NCBI GenBank assembly: GCA_031286615.1
Contig: JAITUA010000015.1
Coordinates: forward strand, 248,001 to 312,000
Direction of reading: 5' to 3'
Source: Chryseobacterium sp.
Lineage (GTDB): Bacteria > Bacteroidota > Bacteroidia > Flavobacteriales > Weeksellaceae
DNA length: 64,000 bases
Shown: one piece after another, positions 44,375 to 52,437 of the stretch
Numbering within the stretch: position 1 is the stretch's first letter
Layout: each line of letters begins with the position of its first letter
Translations under genes and position numbers: made by a program
Notes under the pieces: model-generated
What the model was told of the DNA's origin: nothing
Seen by the model: the letters and a program-made list of their open reading frames with translations, nothing else
Database searches by the model: none

Positions 44375-45388
44375 TTAATGCCTGTTATCACAATTTATAG
44401 GAAAATCCTTCTCCTTTTTATCTAAAAAACCAATGGAAGGACAGCCAAAAGACTGCACAAGAAACCCAAAAATTACCGGAGGTTTTCCTTTGAAAAGATG
44501 GCCTGTATATTGGAAAATGTTAGCTTCATCAGCATCTGTTCCATACAAAGGAAGAAATTCTCCACCATCACTCCCTGCAAGACTGAATGTTTTCTCTGCA
44601 ATTTTTTCTTTACGATCATTGATGACGACCAGTTTACGATCTACAATATTTCCTTCTTCAAGATAATCCTGCAGATAATAGGTCAGATTTTCATACTGTG
44701 ACTGATAGGTTTTTCCCTGAGCTAATTTTGAATGAGAAAAATATTTTTTTGAAATATCGGAATCTGCTTTTTGCCATTTCACCGCTTTCATTTTATTTTC
44801 TACGAAAGGATTTTTATTTCCAAAATATGCGATGGCATTATTAAATCGGTCGTACTCTGTGGTTTTTTGGTGAGTAGCTACCTGAAAGCCCATCATATAA
44901 GAATCCGGATCTAAATCTTCACTATCTGTATAAGGACTTAGATAAGCTACTGCTTTTAGTTGGCTAACAGGCATTCTTTGAAGTCTGTTGTTCCCATACT
45001 CATAAATATACAGTGAATCTTTTTCTGTAAGATGAATCCCATCTAACAGCTTTTTTCTGCTGGGAGCATCCAGTTCAAAATGCTGGCGTTCTTCATAAGT
45101 CATCTGCTTATGATTTTTAACAATATCTGCAGGAATAGGTTGCTCTCCTTTGTAGACATCTGAAACAGAAATGAAAATATCCATATCAGAATCTTTTTCA
45201 GCGGATGAAATAACAGATAAACTGAAAATATTAAAATCGGTGTAATCTATTTTCTCCTCGGTTTTTGTTGTTTTTACAGAGTCATTCGTAGTTTTTGTTT
45301 CTGTGGCAGCCGTTTTTTTCTCTTCCTTCTGGCAGCTTACAATAACCATTGAGGAAAATAAAATGGCCGCAGCAGTTTTGATTTTCAT
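44375..45388 (-). CDS. Hypothetical lipoprotein
   Basis: With ATG 45388 the protein is 337 residues, with lipoprotein signal MKIKTAAAILFSSMVIVSC (Cys19), followed by a Lys/Thr-rich spacer (KEEKKTAATETKTTNDSVK) typical of surface-tethered proteins. The frame opens ten codons upstream, but those residues do not belong to a signal peptide. The rest is polar with KLLDGIHLTEKDSLYIYEYG and a C-terminal FGFLVQSFGCPSIGF containing a second Cys. No family recognised. It lies behind the aspartic-protease-like gene on the same strand and is probably co-transcribed. Confidence 0.72.
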   Translation of the reverse strand: MKIKTAAAILFSSMVIVSCQKEEKKTAATETKTTNDSVKTTKTEEKIDYTDFNIFSLSVISSAEKDSDMDIFISVSDVYKGEQPIPADIVKNHKQMTYEERQHFELDAPSRKKLLDGIHLTEKDSLYIYEYGNNRLQRMPVSQLKAVAYLSPYTDSEDLDPDSYMMGFQVATHQKTTEYDRFNNAIAYFGNKNPFVENKMKAVKWQKADSDISKKYFSHSKLAQGKTYQSQYENLTYYLQDYLEEGNIVDRKLVVINDRKEKIAEKTFSLAGSDGGEFLPLYGTDADEANIFQYTGHLFKGKPPVIFGFLVQSFGCPSIGFLDKKEKDFPINCDNRH

Positions 45389-45421
45389 GATCTTTCTTAG
45401 TTTTAAGGTGTTTATCATATT

Positions 45422-46276
45422 CTAATTCATTTTGTAGTAAGGCTCTGAAAAGTATTTGCTGGGTTTTATATAAGCCATTTTCCTCTCAGCATCAAAGATC
45501 CAGATAAACCTGCGGAGCATATCGGCACCCAGATAACTTACATTTTGTGTTTTAAGTTCTCCTGCAAAGAAACCTATAGAAACATCTTTAAACATACTTT
45601 TTCCCAACTTGAAATACGGAAGAATAGCTTGTTTGGTAGTTAAGATTTTTCCTTCAGAATTTTTCAGCGTTTTTTCTCCTGTTACCTTCAGTTTTTTATC
45701 CAGATGCTTTTCTTCAGCAAATTCATTACTGTACAAAATAGCTCCGGAAAATCCTGATTGTAGTACAAAATAAGCTTCCTGCTGTTGGTCTCCATCAATA
45801 ATATTATCTCCGGCAAGATAGAATCCATCATGATCTAAGATGATATTTAAAGGCTGGTAGTCTTTCAGGTCCGGCATTTTATCATACATCACAAATTGGT
45901 TGTTGTCATAATCAATTTTAAATGCTTTACCATCAAAAATTCCGGTTCCGATTTTTCCGTCAGCCTCATGTCCCGTTAACTGATTATCAAAAAAGCGTAC
46001 ATTTTTCTGGATGATTTTCCCAATTTCTACGGTATTATGATCGCTGATTTCTTCTTTGTTGAAAATAATATGATCCGCTTTATGCTTTCGTTCAGGGGAA
46101 ATTGAATAATCTTTCATCGCAATCTGAAACATCAGATCCAGAGAATCCTTTTTATTGACAAGGGTCTTCACAATGATATTATTGTGCTTTGTAATCCGGA
46201 AAGGAATGGTTTGCTGGGCTTTCATACTGGCAAATCCAATAGAAAGCAGCATAAAAAGGGCTGTTTTTTTGAGCAT
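45422..46276 (-). CDS. Retropepsin-like secreted protein lacking both catalytic Asp residues
   Basis: A 284-residue exported protein (signal MLKKTALFMLLSIGFASMKA) with the tandem aspartyl-protease layout of Bacteroidota. Around residues 49-54, where a DTGA would follow the strand LDLMF, the sequence is LMFQIAMKD; in the second half, where LLDSG is expected, it is FVLQSGFSGAILY (Q173). The structural phrase ADGKIGTGIFDGKAFKIDYDNNQFVMYD, equivalent to the DGLIG...IDY region, is kept. The fold therefore seems preserved while both catalytic Asp are gone. The intact paralogue in this window is at 56187-57038. A binding or inhibitory role is possible. Confidence 0.7.
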   Translation of the reverse strand: MLKKTALFMLLSIGFASMKAQQTIPFRITKHNNIIVKTLVNKKDSLDLMFQIAMKDYSISPERKHKADHIIFNKEEISDHNTVEIGKIIQKNVRFFDNQLTGHEADGKIGTGIFDGKAFKIDYDNNQFVMYDKMPDLKDYQPLNIILDHDGFYLAGDNIIDGDQQQEAYFVLQSGFSGAILYSNEFAEEKHLDKKLKVTGEKTLKNSEGKILTTKQAILPYFKLGKSMFKDVSIGFFAGELKTQNVSYLGADMLRRFIWIFDAERKMAYIKPSKYFSEPYYKMN

Positions 46277-46429
46277 TATAAGTGATTAGTGTTTTAAAAC
46301 ATTAAAATTACCTATTATCTTTGGAAAAGCAAATAATAAAATGAAATGGTTGAAGAATTGCTTCTAAAAAAAAATCCAATTTTGTTCAATCCGGCGAGGG
46401 TGGATTCGGAAAATAGTCAACTCATAAAG

Positions 46430-46462
46430 TTGAACTTTATTTATTAACTTTTCATAGTTTTG
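46430..46462 (+). promoter_or_regulatory. Promoter of the 292-residue lipoprotein gene
   Basis: TTG (46430-46432), 22 bases, then TAGTTTTG (46455-46462) fits the Bacteroidota consensus, 19 bases before the ATG at 46482. Confidence 0.62.
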
Positions 46463-46481
46463 CGGCGCTAAAAAACTTTAT

Positions 46482-47360
46482 ATGAAATATTTATTAGGAA
46501 TTCTATTATTCTCTATCATATCATGTGGAAACTCTGAAGAACTAGACAACCAAATACCAGATACTGATTTGCCATTAGGTAAAATTAAAACACTTACCAT
46601 TAAAGATGAAGAGTTGGTAAGTGGTACAGCTTCCCTTATCGAAAAACTAGATTTTAAGTTTGAATACAGCAATGATAAATTGGTTAAGGTCTGGGATGTT
46701 AATGGTAATTATACCGAAAATCTTGAGTATACTAATGGATTATTAACCTCAATTTCTATCGAAGGTAACTCTTATCCCGGACTGTCTGATCCATTGCCGT
46801 TCAGTGAAAAAAGAAAACTAATTTATGACAATAATCAAAGACTTGTAAAAGTAGAAAACATAGATCTGAACTATGTGAAGAATTACAAAACCTTTGAATA
46901 TCCCTCTGGAGATGTCATTATTGTGAAAAACTATATTGATAATTATTCTGGTATACCATTCAATACAGATATGCTTAAAATCTATATGAATAATAAGAAT
47001 ATAACAAAGGTTGAAAGATATGAAGAAGGAAATTTATCTAAGTTGGGAAATGTTATCACTTATGAATATGACAATAATATAAATCCTGATTTTTTGATTG
47101 ACAGAAACAGAATATTGGCATTGCCTGAATATGCTTATAATATTTTTATGCTTCAGGATTACTCGCAAATTTCCAGAAATAATGTAAGTAAAAAAAATGT
47201 GTATTATTGGGGTTCGATTCCTGATAGCCCGAAAAAAGAACTTGAAATGGTTTCTCAATATCAAAATAATAATCTACCCTCCATAATTTATTATCAGGAA
47301 AAGATTTCCGATAATATTCCAAATGATTATTTCAGAGTATCTGCTGTTTACGGATATTAA
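46482..47360 (+). CDS. Hypothetical lipoprotein with YD-like repeats
   Basis: A 292-residue lipoprotein: signal MKYLLGILLFSIISC with Cys15. The mature region contains short repeats of the form F-E/I-Y-x-N-x-x-L-V-K-V (FKFEYSNDKLVKVWDVNGN, NLEYTNGLLTSI, KLIYDNNQRLVKVENIDLN, ITYEYDNNINPDF), reminiscent of YD or Rhs-type beta-hairpin repeats and of DUF4595-type Bacteroidota lipoproteins. No toxin or catalytic domain is attached. Function unknown; it is monocistronic with a promoter before and a terminator after. Confidence 0.75.
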   Translation: MKYLLGILLFSIISCGNSEELDNQIPDTDLPLGKIKTLTIKDEELVSGTASLIEKLDFKFEYSNDKLVKVWDVNGNYTENLEYTNGLLTSISIEGNSYPGLSDPLPFSEKRKLIYDNNQRLVKVENIDLNYVKNYKTFEYPSGDVIIVKNYIDNYSGIPFNTDMLKIYMNNKNITKVERYEEGNLSKLGNVITYEYDNNINPDFLIDRNRILALPEYAYNIFMLQDYSQISRNNVSKKNVYYWGSIPDSPKKELEMVSQYQNNNLPSIIYYQEKISDNIPNDYFRVSAVYGY

Positions 47361-47383
47361 ATTTATTTTTTATGTATAAATTT

Positions 47384-47416
47384 AAGCCTTGTAAGAATTC
47401 TTATGAGGTTTTTTTA
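47384..47416 (+). terminator. Terminator after the YD-like lipoprotein gene
   Basis: CCTTGTAAG (47387-47395), loop AATT, CTTATGAGG (47400-47408) pairs with two G-U pairs, followed by a T7 stretch. It ends just before ogt. Confidence 0.72.
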
Positions 47417-47426
47417 TTGTTATTAA

Positions 47427-47936
47427 ATGGAAATACACCAAAAAAATATATCAACCCCACTGGGAGAAATGATTGTCTGTGCTGTAGACCAGGGAATCTG
47501 CCTGCTGGAATTTACAGACCGGAAGAATATTGAAAAGCAACTGAATGCCTTATCAAAAGTTTTGAAAGCAGAGTTTGTAAAAAAAGAACATACCCATTTT
47601 CTACAGCTGGAAGAAGAACTAACAGAATATTTTGAAGGAAAAAGAAGCCATTTTGAAGTTCCATTGTTTACCACTGGTACTGAATTTCAGGAAAAAGTCT
47701 GGCAGCTTCTCCGTGAAATTCCGATGGGAGAAATAAGAACATATAAGCAGCAGTCAGAAATATTAGGAAATCCAAAGGCGATACGTGCTGTAGGAACAGC
47801 CAATGGAATCAATAAAATTGCTATTTTAATCCCTTGCCATCGAGTGATAGGTTCCAATGGTGAATTGGTGGGATATGCCGGAGGAATCTGGAGAAAACAA
47901 AAACTGCTGGAGCTTGAAAAAGCAATTTTGTTTTAA
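47427..47936 (+). CDS. ogt: Methylated-DNA-[protein]-cysteine S-methyltransferase (Ogt-type)
   Basis: A 169-residue suicide repair protein removing O6-alkyl groups from guanine. The acceptor C137 is in ILIPCHRVIGSNGELVGYAGG; upstream are EFQEKVWQLLREIPMGEIRTY and the helix-turn-helix-like NPKAIRAVGTANG with the Arg finger. The C-terminal 56 residues are almost the same as the C-terminus of Ada 1.3 kb downstream, ending in the identical IWRKQKLLELEKAILF, so it probably arose by duplication of the Ada methyltransferase domain or the reverse. Confidence 0.94.
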   Translation: MEIHQKNISTPLGEMIVCAVDQGICLLEFTDRKNIEKQLNALSKVLKAEFVKKEHTHFLQLEEELTEYFEGKRSHFEVPLFTTGTEFQEKVWQLLREIPMGEIRTYKQQSEILGNPKAIRAVGTANGINKIAILIPCHRVIGSNGELVGYAGGIWRKQKLLELEKAILF

Positions 47937-47986
47937 ATCTGAATTCATTTTCTGAGATCACTAAAAAATAGATGTCTATTTTTCGG

Positions 47987-48018
47987 TTGTATTCAGCTCT
48001 ATAATCTTTCTACTTTTG
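47987..48018 (+). promoter_or_regulatory. Promoter upstream of the gene remnant and ada
   Basis: TTG (47987-47989), 21 bases, then TACTTTTG (48011-48018) matches the consensus. It sits before a degenerate gene and so probably now drives ada. Confidence 0.62.
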
Positions 48019-48030
48019 AATAAAAAAACA

Positions 48031-48171
48031 ATGATTAGCTTTAAACAATTACACCAGAGTGAAGAGTCATTATTATTGGGGAATGTATGGAATGTAGAAA
48101 TCTACATAGAGCTTGAAAAAGCAAGTCAGAAGATTACAAACGGAAGAAATTTTTCACCTCTTTTTATTTAA
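48031..48171 (+). pseudogene. Internally deleted PEP mutase/isocitrate lyase-like gene
   Basis: ATG 48031 to TAA 48171 encodes only 46 residues. The first 18, MISFKQLHQSEESLLLGN then VWNV, match the start of the isocitrate lyase/phosphoenolpyruvate mutase-like family (KxLHQxxxPLLLxNVWD). The remaining EIYIELEKASQKITNGRNF looks like the last helix of the same family. About 200 residues with the whole active site are missing, in frame. I infer an internal deletion; the junction is near 48085. The stop lies two bases before the ada start. Confidence 0.65.
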
Positions 48172-48173
48172 TC

Positions 48174-49217
48174 ATGGAGCTCACAGAAAAAATAATGTAC
48201 GAGGCATCTTATACCAAAGATGTTTCATTTGAAGGAATATTCTGGATGGGGGTAAAAACTACGGGAATATTCTGCAGACCGACCTGTACAGCACGGAAAC
48301 CTAAATTTGAAAATGTAGAATTTTTTTCCAATACCAAAGATGCGATGCTAAAAGGCTACCGTCCCTGTAAAGTGTGCAGGCCCCTGGAAAATCTCCATGC
48401 AACGCCAGCACATATTAAGGAATTACTGAAAGAAATTTCTGATGACCCAACATTGAAGCTTAAAGATTATGATCTTATAAAAAGAGGATTGGAGCCCGCA
48501 ACAGTCCGTAGATGGTTTTTGAAACATCATGGAATAACTTTTCATGCTTTTCAGAGAATGTCAAAGCTCAATACAGCATTTAAAAAGCTCCAACAGGGAG
48601 AATCGGTCACAGAAGTAGCATTTGATATGGGATATGACAGTTTGAGTGGTTTTAACGAGAGTTTTAAAAATATTTTTGGAGTATCTCCTAAAAATAATAC
48701 AATGGAGAAAATTATTGATCTGAAGAGAATTGAAACCAGACTGGGAACCATGATAGCCTGTGCTGATGAAAATGGAATCTGTCTTCTGGAGTTTTCTGAC
48801 AGAAAAGCACTTCCTACAGAACTGAAAAGTATTTCAGCGTATTTTAAAGCAAATATTATACAAGGTGAGAACTCTCATTTTGACACATTGGAAAAACAGC
48901 TTTCCGAATATTTTGAAGGAAAAAGGACAACGTTTACAGTGCCTCTATCTCCCGTAGGAACAGATTTTCAGAAAGAAGTCTGGAATATTTTACAGAAAAT
49001 TCCTTATGGAGCAACCAGAAGCTATCAGGAACAGGCAGATATTCTGGGGAATCCCAAATCTGTAAGAGCTGTAGCCAATGCAAACGGGTTGAATAAGATA
49101 TCCATTATAATACCCTGCCACCGTGTGATTGGGAGTAACGGACAGCTAACAGGCTATGGTGGAGGAATCTGGAGAAAACAAAAGTTACTGGAATTGGAAA
49201 AGGCTATATTGTTTTAG
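48174..49217 (+). CDS. ada: Ada-type bifunctional DNA repair protein and AraC-like activator
   Basis: A 347-residue three-part protein. Residues 1-75 are the Ada zinc domain with ligands C34 and C38 (IFCRPTCTARKP) and C65 and C68 (RPCKVCRP); one Cys accepts methyl from phosphotriesters and switches on the activator. Residues about 80-185 are an AraC HTH (VTEVAFDMGYDSLSGFNESFKNIFGVSPK). The C-terminal O6-alkylguanine transferase has C315 in IIPCHRVIGSNGQ. All key residues are present. Family knowledge predicts self-activation after methylation damage, with neighbouring ogt a likely co-regulated paralogue. Confidence 0.94.
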   Translation: MELTEKIMYEASYTKDVSFEGIFWMGVKTTGIFCRPTCTARKPKFENVEFFSNTKDAMLKGYRPCKVCRPLENLHATPAHIKELLKEISDDPTLKLKDYDLIKRGLEPATVRRWFLKHHGITFHAFQRMSKLNTAFKKLQQGESVTEVAFDMGYDSLSGFNESFKNIFGVSPKNNTMEKIIDLKRIETRLGTMIACADENGICLLEFSDRKALPTELKSISAYFKANIIQGENSHFDTLEKQLSEYFEGKRTTFTVPLSPVGTDFQKEVWNILQKIPYGATRSYQEQADILGNPKSVRAVANANGLNKISIIIPCHRVIGSNGQLTGYGGGIWRKQKLLELEKAILF

Positions 49218-49381
49218 AAATATTTTTATCGTTCATAACAAAATCGGAAATAAAATTCATTTCTAAAGAGAATTGTCTTAAAAGAATATAACTGTAGAAA
49301 AATATCGGTAAAACAAAAATTAACGAAGTTTGTGAAAGCTATTTTGTTTTGATTTTTGTAATTTTAAACAAAAATTTACAC

Positions 49382-49984
49382 GTGAAAAAGTTTCTAGCAG
49401 CAGTTTGCATTTCAGTTTCAGCATTAAGTTTTGCTCAGGATTATTCTGTACCGGCAGCAAGTCCGCGTCAGAAGGTTGAGCAGCAGTTTTCAATGTCTAA
49501 AATCTCTATCGACTACGGAAGACCGGGAGTAAAAGGACGTAAGATTTTTGGAGAATTGGTTCCTTATGGTCAGGTTTGGAGAGCAGGTGCTAACTCGTCT
49601 ACGAAAATTACTTTTGGGCAAGCCGTTAATTTCGGTGGAAAAACAGTTCCTGCAGGAACTTACGGATTGTTCATCGTTCCTACAGAAAAAGAATGGAAAG
49701 TGATCCTGAATAAAGATTTCCAGCAGTGGGGAGCTTATACCTATGATCCTAAACAGGACGTAGTAGATGTTACCGTACCGGTTAATACACTTACAGACAA
49801 GCAAGAGTGGTTTGAAATAACTTTGAATCCTACAGATGAAAACACAGGGAACTTAGTCATCAAATGGGATATGGCTCAGGCAGAAGTTCCTTTGAAACCA
49901 TCAAAATTAGACACTGTAATCAAGATTTCTGATAAATTGAAGGAAATCAAGAAAATAGAATCAGATTCTACTAAAAAGAGCTAA
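49382..49984 (+). CDS. DUF2911 family secreted protein
   Basis: A 200-residue exported protein. The start is a GTG at 49382 giving a proper signal peptide (VKKFLAAVCISVSALSFAQ); an upstream TTG frame would add residues that spoil it and no ATG exists. The mature region has the DUF2911 hallmarks: ISIDYGRPGVKGRKIFGELVPYG, VWRAGANSSTKITF, and GTYGLFIVPTEKEWKVILNK, then a C-terminal coiled Lys-rich tail. The family is common in Bacteroidota and uncharacterised; a beta-sandwich is likely. It is four bases before the next gene, so probably an operon with the acetyltransferase and cupin. Confidence 0.85.
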   Translation: MKKFLAAVCISVSALSFAQDYSVPAASPRQKVEQQFSMSKISIDYGRPGVKGRKIFGELVPYGQVWRAGANSSTKITFGQAVNFGGKTVPAGTYGLFIVPTEKEWKVILNKDFQQWGAYTYDPKQDVVDVTVPVNTLTDKQEWFEITLNPTDENTGNLVIKWDMAQAEVPLKPSKLDTVIKISDKLKEIKKIESDSTKKS

Positions 49985-49987
49985 GCA

Positions 49988-50515
49988 ATGAATTTTTCTG
50001 TTCAGCCCATTTTAGAGAATGAAGAATTTCAATTAATCCCCTTACAGCAAGGGGATTTTGAATCTTTATATGAAGTAGCTTCCGATCCTAAAGTCTGGGA
50101 GCAGCATCCCAACAAAGATCGTTATCAGAGAGAGGTTTTTGAAAACTTTTTTACAGGAGCTATGGAGAGTGGCGGAGCTTTCAAAATTATTGAGAAAGCT
50201 ACCGGAGATGTATTGGGAAGCAGCCGGTATTATAACTTTGATGAAGAAGACAGTCATATTTTCATCGGATATACTTTCTATGGAACAAAATCCTGGGGCA
50301 AAGGTATCAACCCACAGGTTAAAAAGCTGATGCTGGATTATATCTTCCAGTTTGTAGATAAGGTTCATTTTCATATCGGAAAAGAAAATTTCCGTTCACA
50401 GACAGCTTTGGAAAGACTTGGAGGACAAAAAATTGCTGAAGAAGAAGTCGCTTATTTTGCAGAGCCTACAAGAACCAATTTCGTATATGAAATCACAAAA
50501 GAAGCCTGGGTATGA
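49988..50515 (+). CDS. GNAT family N-acetyltransferase (RimJ/RimL-like)
   Basis: A 175-residue acetyltransferase of the RimJ/RimL-like subgroup. LENEEFQLIPLQQGDFESLYEVASDPKVWEQHP is the typical N-terminal start; the acetyl-CoA site region is DSHIFIGYTFYGTKSWGKGINPQVKKLML (Q/R-x-x-G-x-G variant GKGIN), and KVHFHIGKENFRSQTALERLGG is the conserved C-terminal block. The substrate is unknown. It overlaps the downstream cupin by four bases (ATGA), so they are translated together. Confidence 0.88.
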   Translation: MNFSVQPILENEEFQLIPLQQGDFESLYEVASDPKVWEQHPNKDRYQREVFENFFTGAMESGGAFKIIEKATGDVLGSSRYYNFDEEDSHIFIGYTFYGTKSWGKGINPQVKKLMLDYIFQFVDKVHFHIGKENFRSQTALERLGGQKIAEEEVAYFAEPTRTNFVYEITKEAWV

Positions 50516-50883
50516 AAAAATATAAAATTCAACATTCACCATTTGTAGTTCCTACTAACGATGGAAAGCTGATAGAAGAACATTGGGGAAATTCTACAGG
50601 GAATTCTAATGTTTCAATCGCTCATATGGTAGCACCTCCGGATTGGAGTGAGCCTCATCAAACCCCGGAATTTGATGAATTTACTTATATCATTTCAGGG
50701 AAAAAACAGTTTGAAATTGATGGAGAGATCGTTACTCTGGAAAAAGGTCAGAGTATTCTTATTGAAAAAGGAGCAAGAATCCGTTACAGTAATCCATTTT
50801 CAGAACCTTGTGAATACCTTGCCATCTGCCTGCCGGCATTTTCTATGGAGTTGGTCAACAGAGAAGAGGAAGGAGTAGATTAA
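50512..50883 (+). CDS. Cupin domain protein
   Basis: A 123-residue single-cupin protein. Motif 1 is PPDWSEPHQTPEFDEFTYIISG, where His and Glu would bind metal, and motif 2 follows GQSILIEKGARIRYSNPF and lacks the usual final His, reading RIRYSNP instead of P-x-x-x-xH-x-N. The metal site may thus be incomplete, so it could be a binding or structural cupin rather than an enzyme. It is coupled to the acetyltransferase gene and ends before a strong terminator. Confidence 0.85.
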   Translation: MKKYKIQHSPFVVPTNDGKLIEEHWGNSTGNSNVSIAHMVAPPDWSEPHQTPEFDEFTYIISGKKQFEIDGEIVTLEKGQSILIEKGARIRYSNPFSEPCEYLAICLPAFSMELVNREEEGVD

Positions 50884-50903
50884 GAAAATTGTTAAAATAT
50901 AAA

Positions 50904-50934
50904 AAAGCAAATCCTCGGATTTGCTTTTTTTTTG
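50904..50934 (+). terminator. Terminator after the cupin gene
   Basis: AAAGCAAATCC (50904-50914) pairs with GGATTTGCTTT (50917-50927) closing on CTCG, followed by a T-rich run. Perfect stem. Confidence 0.9.
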
Positions 50935-51068
50935 TTTGGTGTTAAATTAGAGTTATTTTATTGAAACGCCCATTAATTCTATATTTTATTGTATTTTTTT
51001 TAAAATTGATATTGGATGTTTTAAATTATTTTGTAAGTTCGCGGGCTTAAAAAAACTATTTAAAATTT

Positions 51069-51449
51069 ATGAAAAACAAATTATTAATTGTACTATTGCT
51101 GAGCATTACACTTTCTACTACTTCATGTGCGTCAATTTTTACAGGAACTCAGGATTCAATAGCTTTTTCTTCAACTCCTGAAGGGGCAAAAGTGTTTCAC
51201 AAAGGAATAGAAAAATGTACAACGCCTTGTACTGCTAAAATCCCAAGAGCTTTGGGTAAGCAGATGGTGGCATTTGAAAAAGAAGGATTTGAAAAGAAAG
51301 AAGTGAAGCTGACTAAAAACTTTAATGCAGTAACTTTGCTTAATATTATTCTGGGAGGAGCAATAGGAGTTGGAATTGATGCCGCAACCGGTTCCCTGAC
51401 CAAATATTCTCCAAAAAAATATGATGTTGAACTGGTAGCTAAACCATAA
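51069..51449 (+). CDS. PEGA-like small lipoprotein
   Basis: A 126-residue lipoprotein: signal MKNKLLIVLLLSITLSTTSC with Cys20 (TTSC lipobox). The mature part opens SIFTGTQDSIAFSSTPEGAKVFHKG, the PEGA-type beta-hairpin phrase (PEGA itself visible), then CTTPCTAKIPRALGKQMVAFEKEGFEKKEV, and a Gly-rich hydrophobic segment NIILGGAIGVGIDAATG that could dip into a membrane. Such proteins are common, uncharacterised envelope components. It stands alone between two terminators. Confidence 0.8.
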   Translation: MKNKLLIVLLLSITLSTTSCASIFTGTQDSIAFSSTPEGAKVFHKGIEKCTTPCTAKIPRALGKQMVAFEKEGFEKKEVKLTKNFNAVTLLNIILGGAIGVGIDAATGSLTKYSPKKYDVELVAKP

Positions 51450-51470
51450 TTGAATAAAAATATAAAAGGA

Positions 51471-51507
51471 AAAGGCAAATTTGCAACTCAGCGGATTTGC
51501 CTTTTTT
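51471..51507. terminator. Bidirectional terminator between convergent genes
   Basis: AAAGGCAAAT (51471-51480) pairs perfectly with ATTTGCCTTT (51495-51504), with T on the right and A on the left. It serves the PEGA-like gene and may serve the convergent hydrolase. Confidence 0.85.
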
Positions 51508-51511
51508 ATGA

Positions 51512-52255
51512 TTATTTTAAAATTTCTTTCAGAAACATCAGGGTATGATTCCATGCTCTTTTTGCCATGGTTTCATTATAATCCGGTGATTTCGGATCTG
51601 TGAAAGTATGTTTTGAGTGGGCATAAGTGATAATCTGCCAATCGGCGTTTCCTTCATTCATTTCTTTGATGAGGTTACTGTAATCATCAGGAGTTACACT
51701 TTTATCATCAGCGGGATTTTCAACCAGGATTTTAGCAGTTAAAGCTTCATTTTTTCTACTCTGATCCCTTGCAAGACTTCCGTGGATAGAAACTACTCCT
51801 GCAACAGGTAAATGACCTCTGGCTGATTCTAAAGCTCCGGTACCACCGAAACAATAACCGATAACCGCTGTTTTATCAGAAATAGCCCCGTTTTTCTTCA
51901 GCTGTTCCAAAGCCAGTGAAATTCTTTTCTGGTATTCGTTATAATTCTGTTTGTAATATCCTGAACTTTTAGCAGCAGATTCATTGTCTGCAGGAATTTT
52001 TCCTTCGCCATAAATATCAGCAATAAAGGCAATGTAACCTTGTTTTTCAAGTTCAAGAGCAGCCGTCTTAGCCTCTTCGTCAATCCCTTTCCATGCTGGG
52101 AGAATGAGAACTCCCGGAAGTTTTTTTCCTGCATTGGAAGTGATAAGACCATTCAGTTTCTGGGCACCGTCCTGATAGGAAACAGTTTTAAGTTTCTGAC
52201 TGAAAAGAGTTCCTGAAGCCATAATCATTGTGGTTAATAAAATAGAACGTATCAT
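51512..52255 (-). CDS. Secreted dienelactone hydrolase family protein
   Basis: ATG 52255 gives 247 residues with signal peptide MIRSILLTTMIMASGTLFSQ; the frame opens further upstream but those residues precede a good signal and are dropped. The alpha/beta-hydrolase core has the DLH nucleophile C135 in VIGYCFGGTGALE, an Asp in NPADDKSV (183-184) and H216 in HSKHTFTDP, so the Cys-Asp-His triad is complete. The N-terminal LPGVLILPAWKGIDEEAK and YIAFIADIYGEG are typical. The physiological ester is unknown. Its 3' end abuts the bidirectional terminator. Confidence 0.88.
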   Translation of the reverse strand: MIRSILLTTMIMASGTLFSQKLKTVSYQDGAQKLNGLITSNAGKKLPGVLILPAWKGIDEEAKTAALELEKQGYIAFIADIYGEGKIPADNESAAKSSGYYKQNYNEYQKRISLALEQLKKNGAISDKTAVIGYCFGGTGALESARGHLPVAGVVSIHGSLARDQSRKNEALTAKILVENPADDKSVTPDDYSNLIKEMNEGNADWQIITYAHSKHTFTDPKSPDYNETMAKRAWNHTLMFLKEILK

Positions 52256-52437
52256 AATTAATTGTTTGTGAATTAGTGAATTGTAAAACAGATTAAAATT
52301 AAGAAAATATTTAAAAGAGTTAAACGTCAATTCCAATTTTCTTTAACTCCTTTGCTAAATCAGTATCAGGAAAGGTATGGATGGTAATGAAACTCAGTGA
52401 CTGTTTGATAGTATAGTTTCTTAACCTCTGCCTTTCT

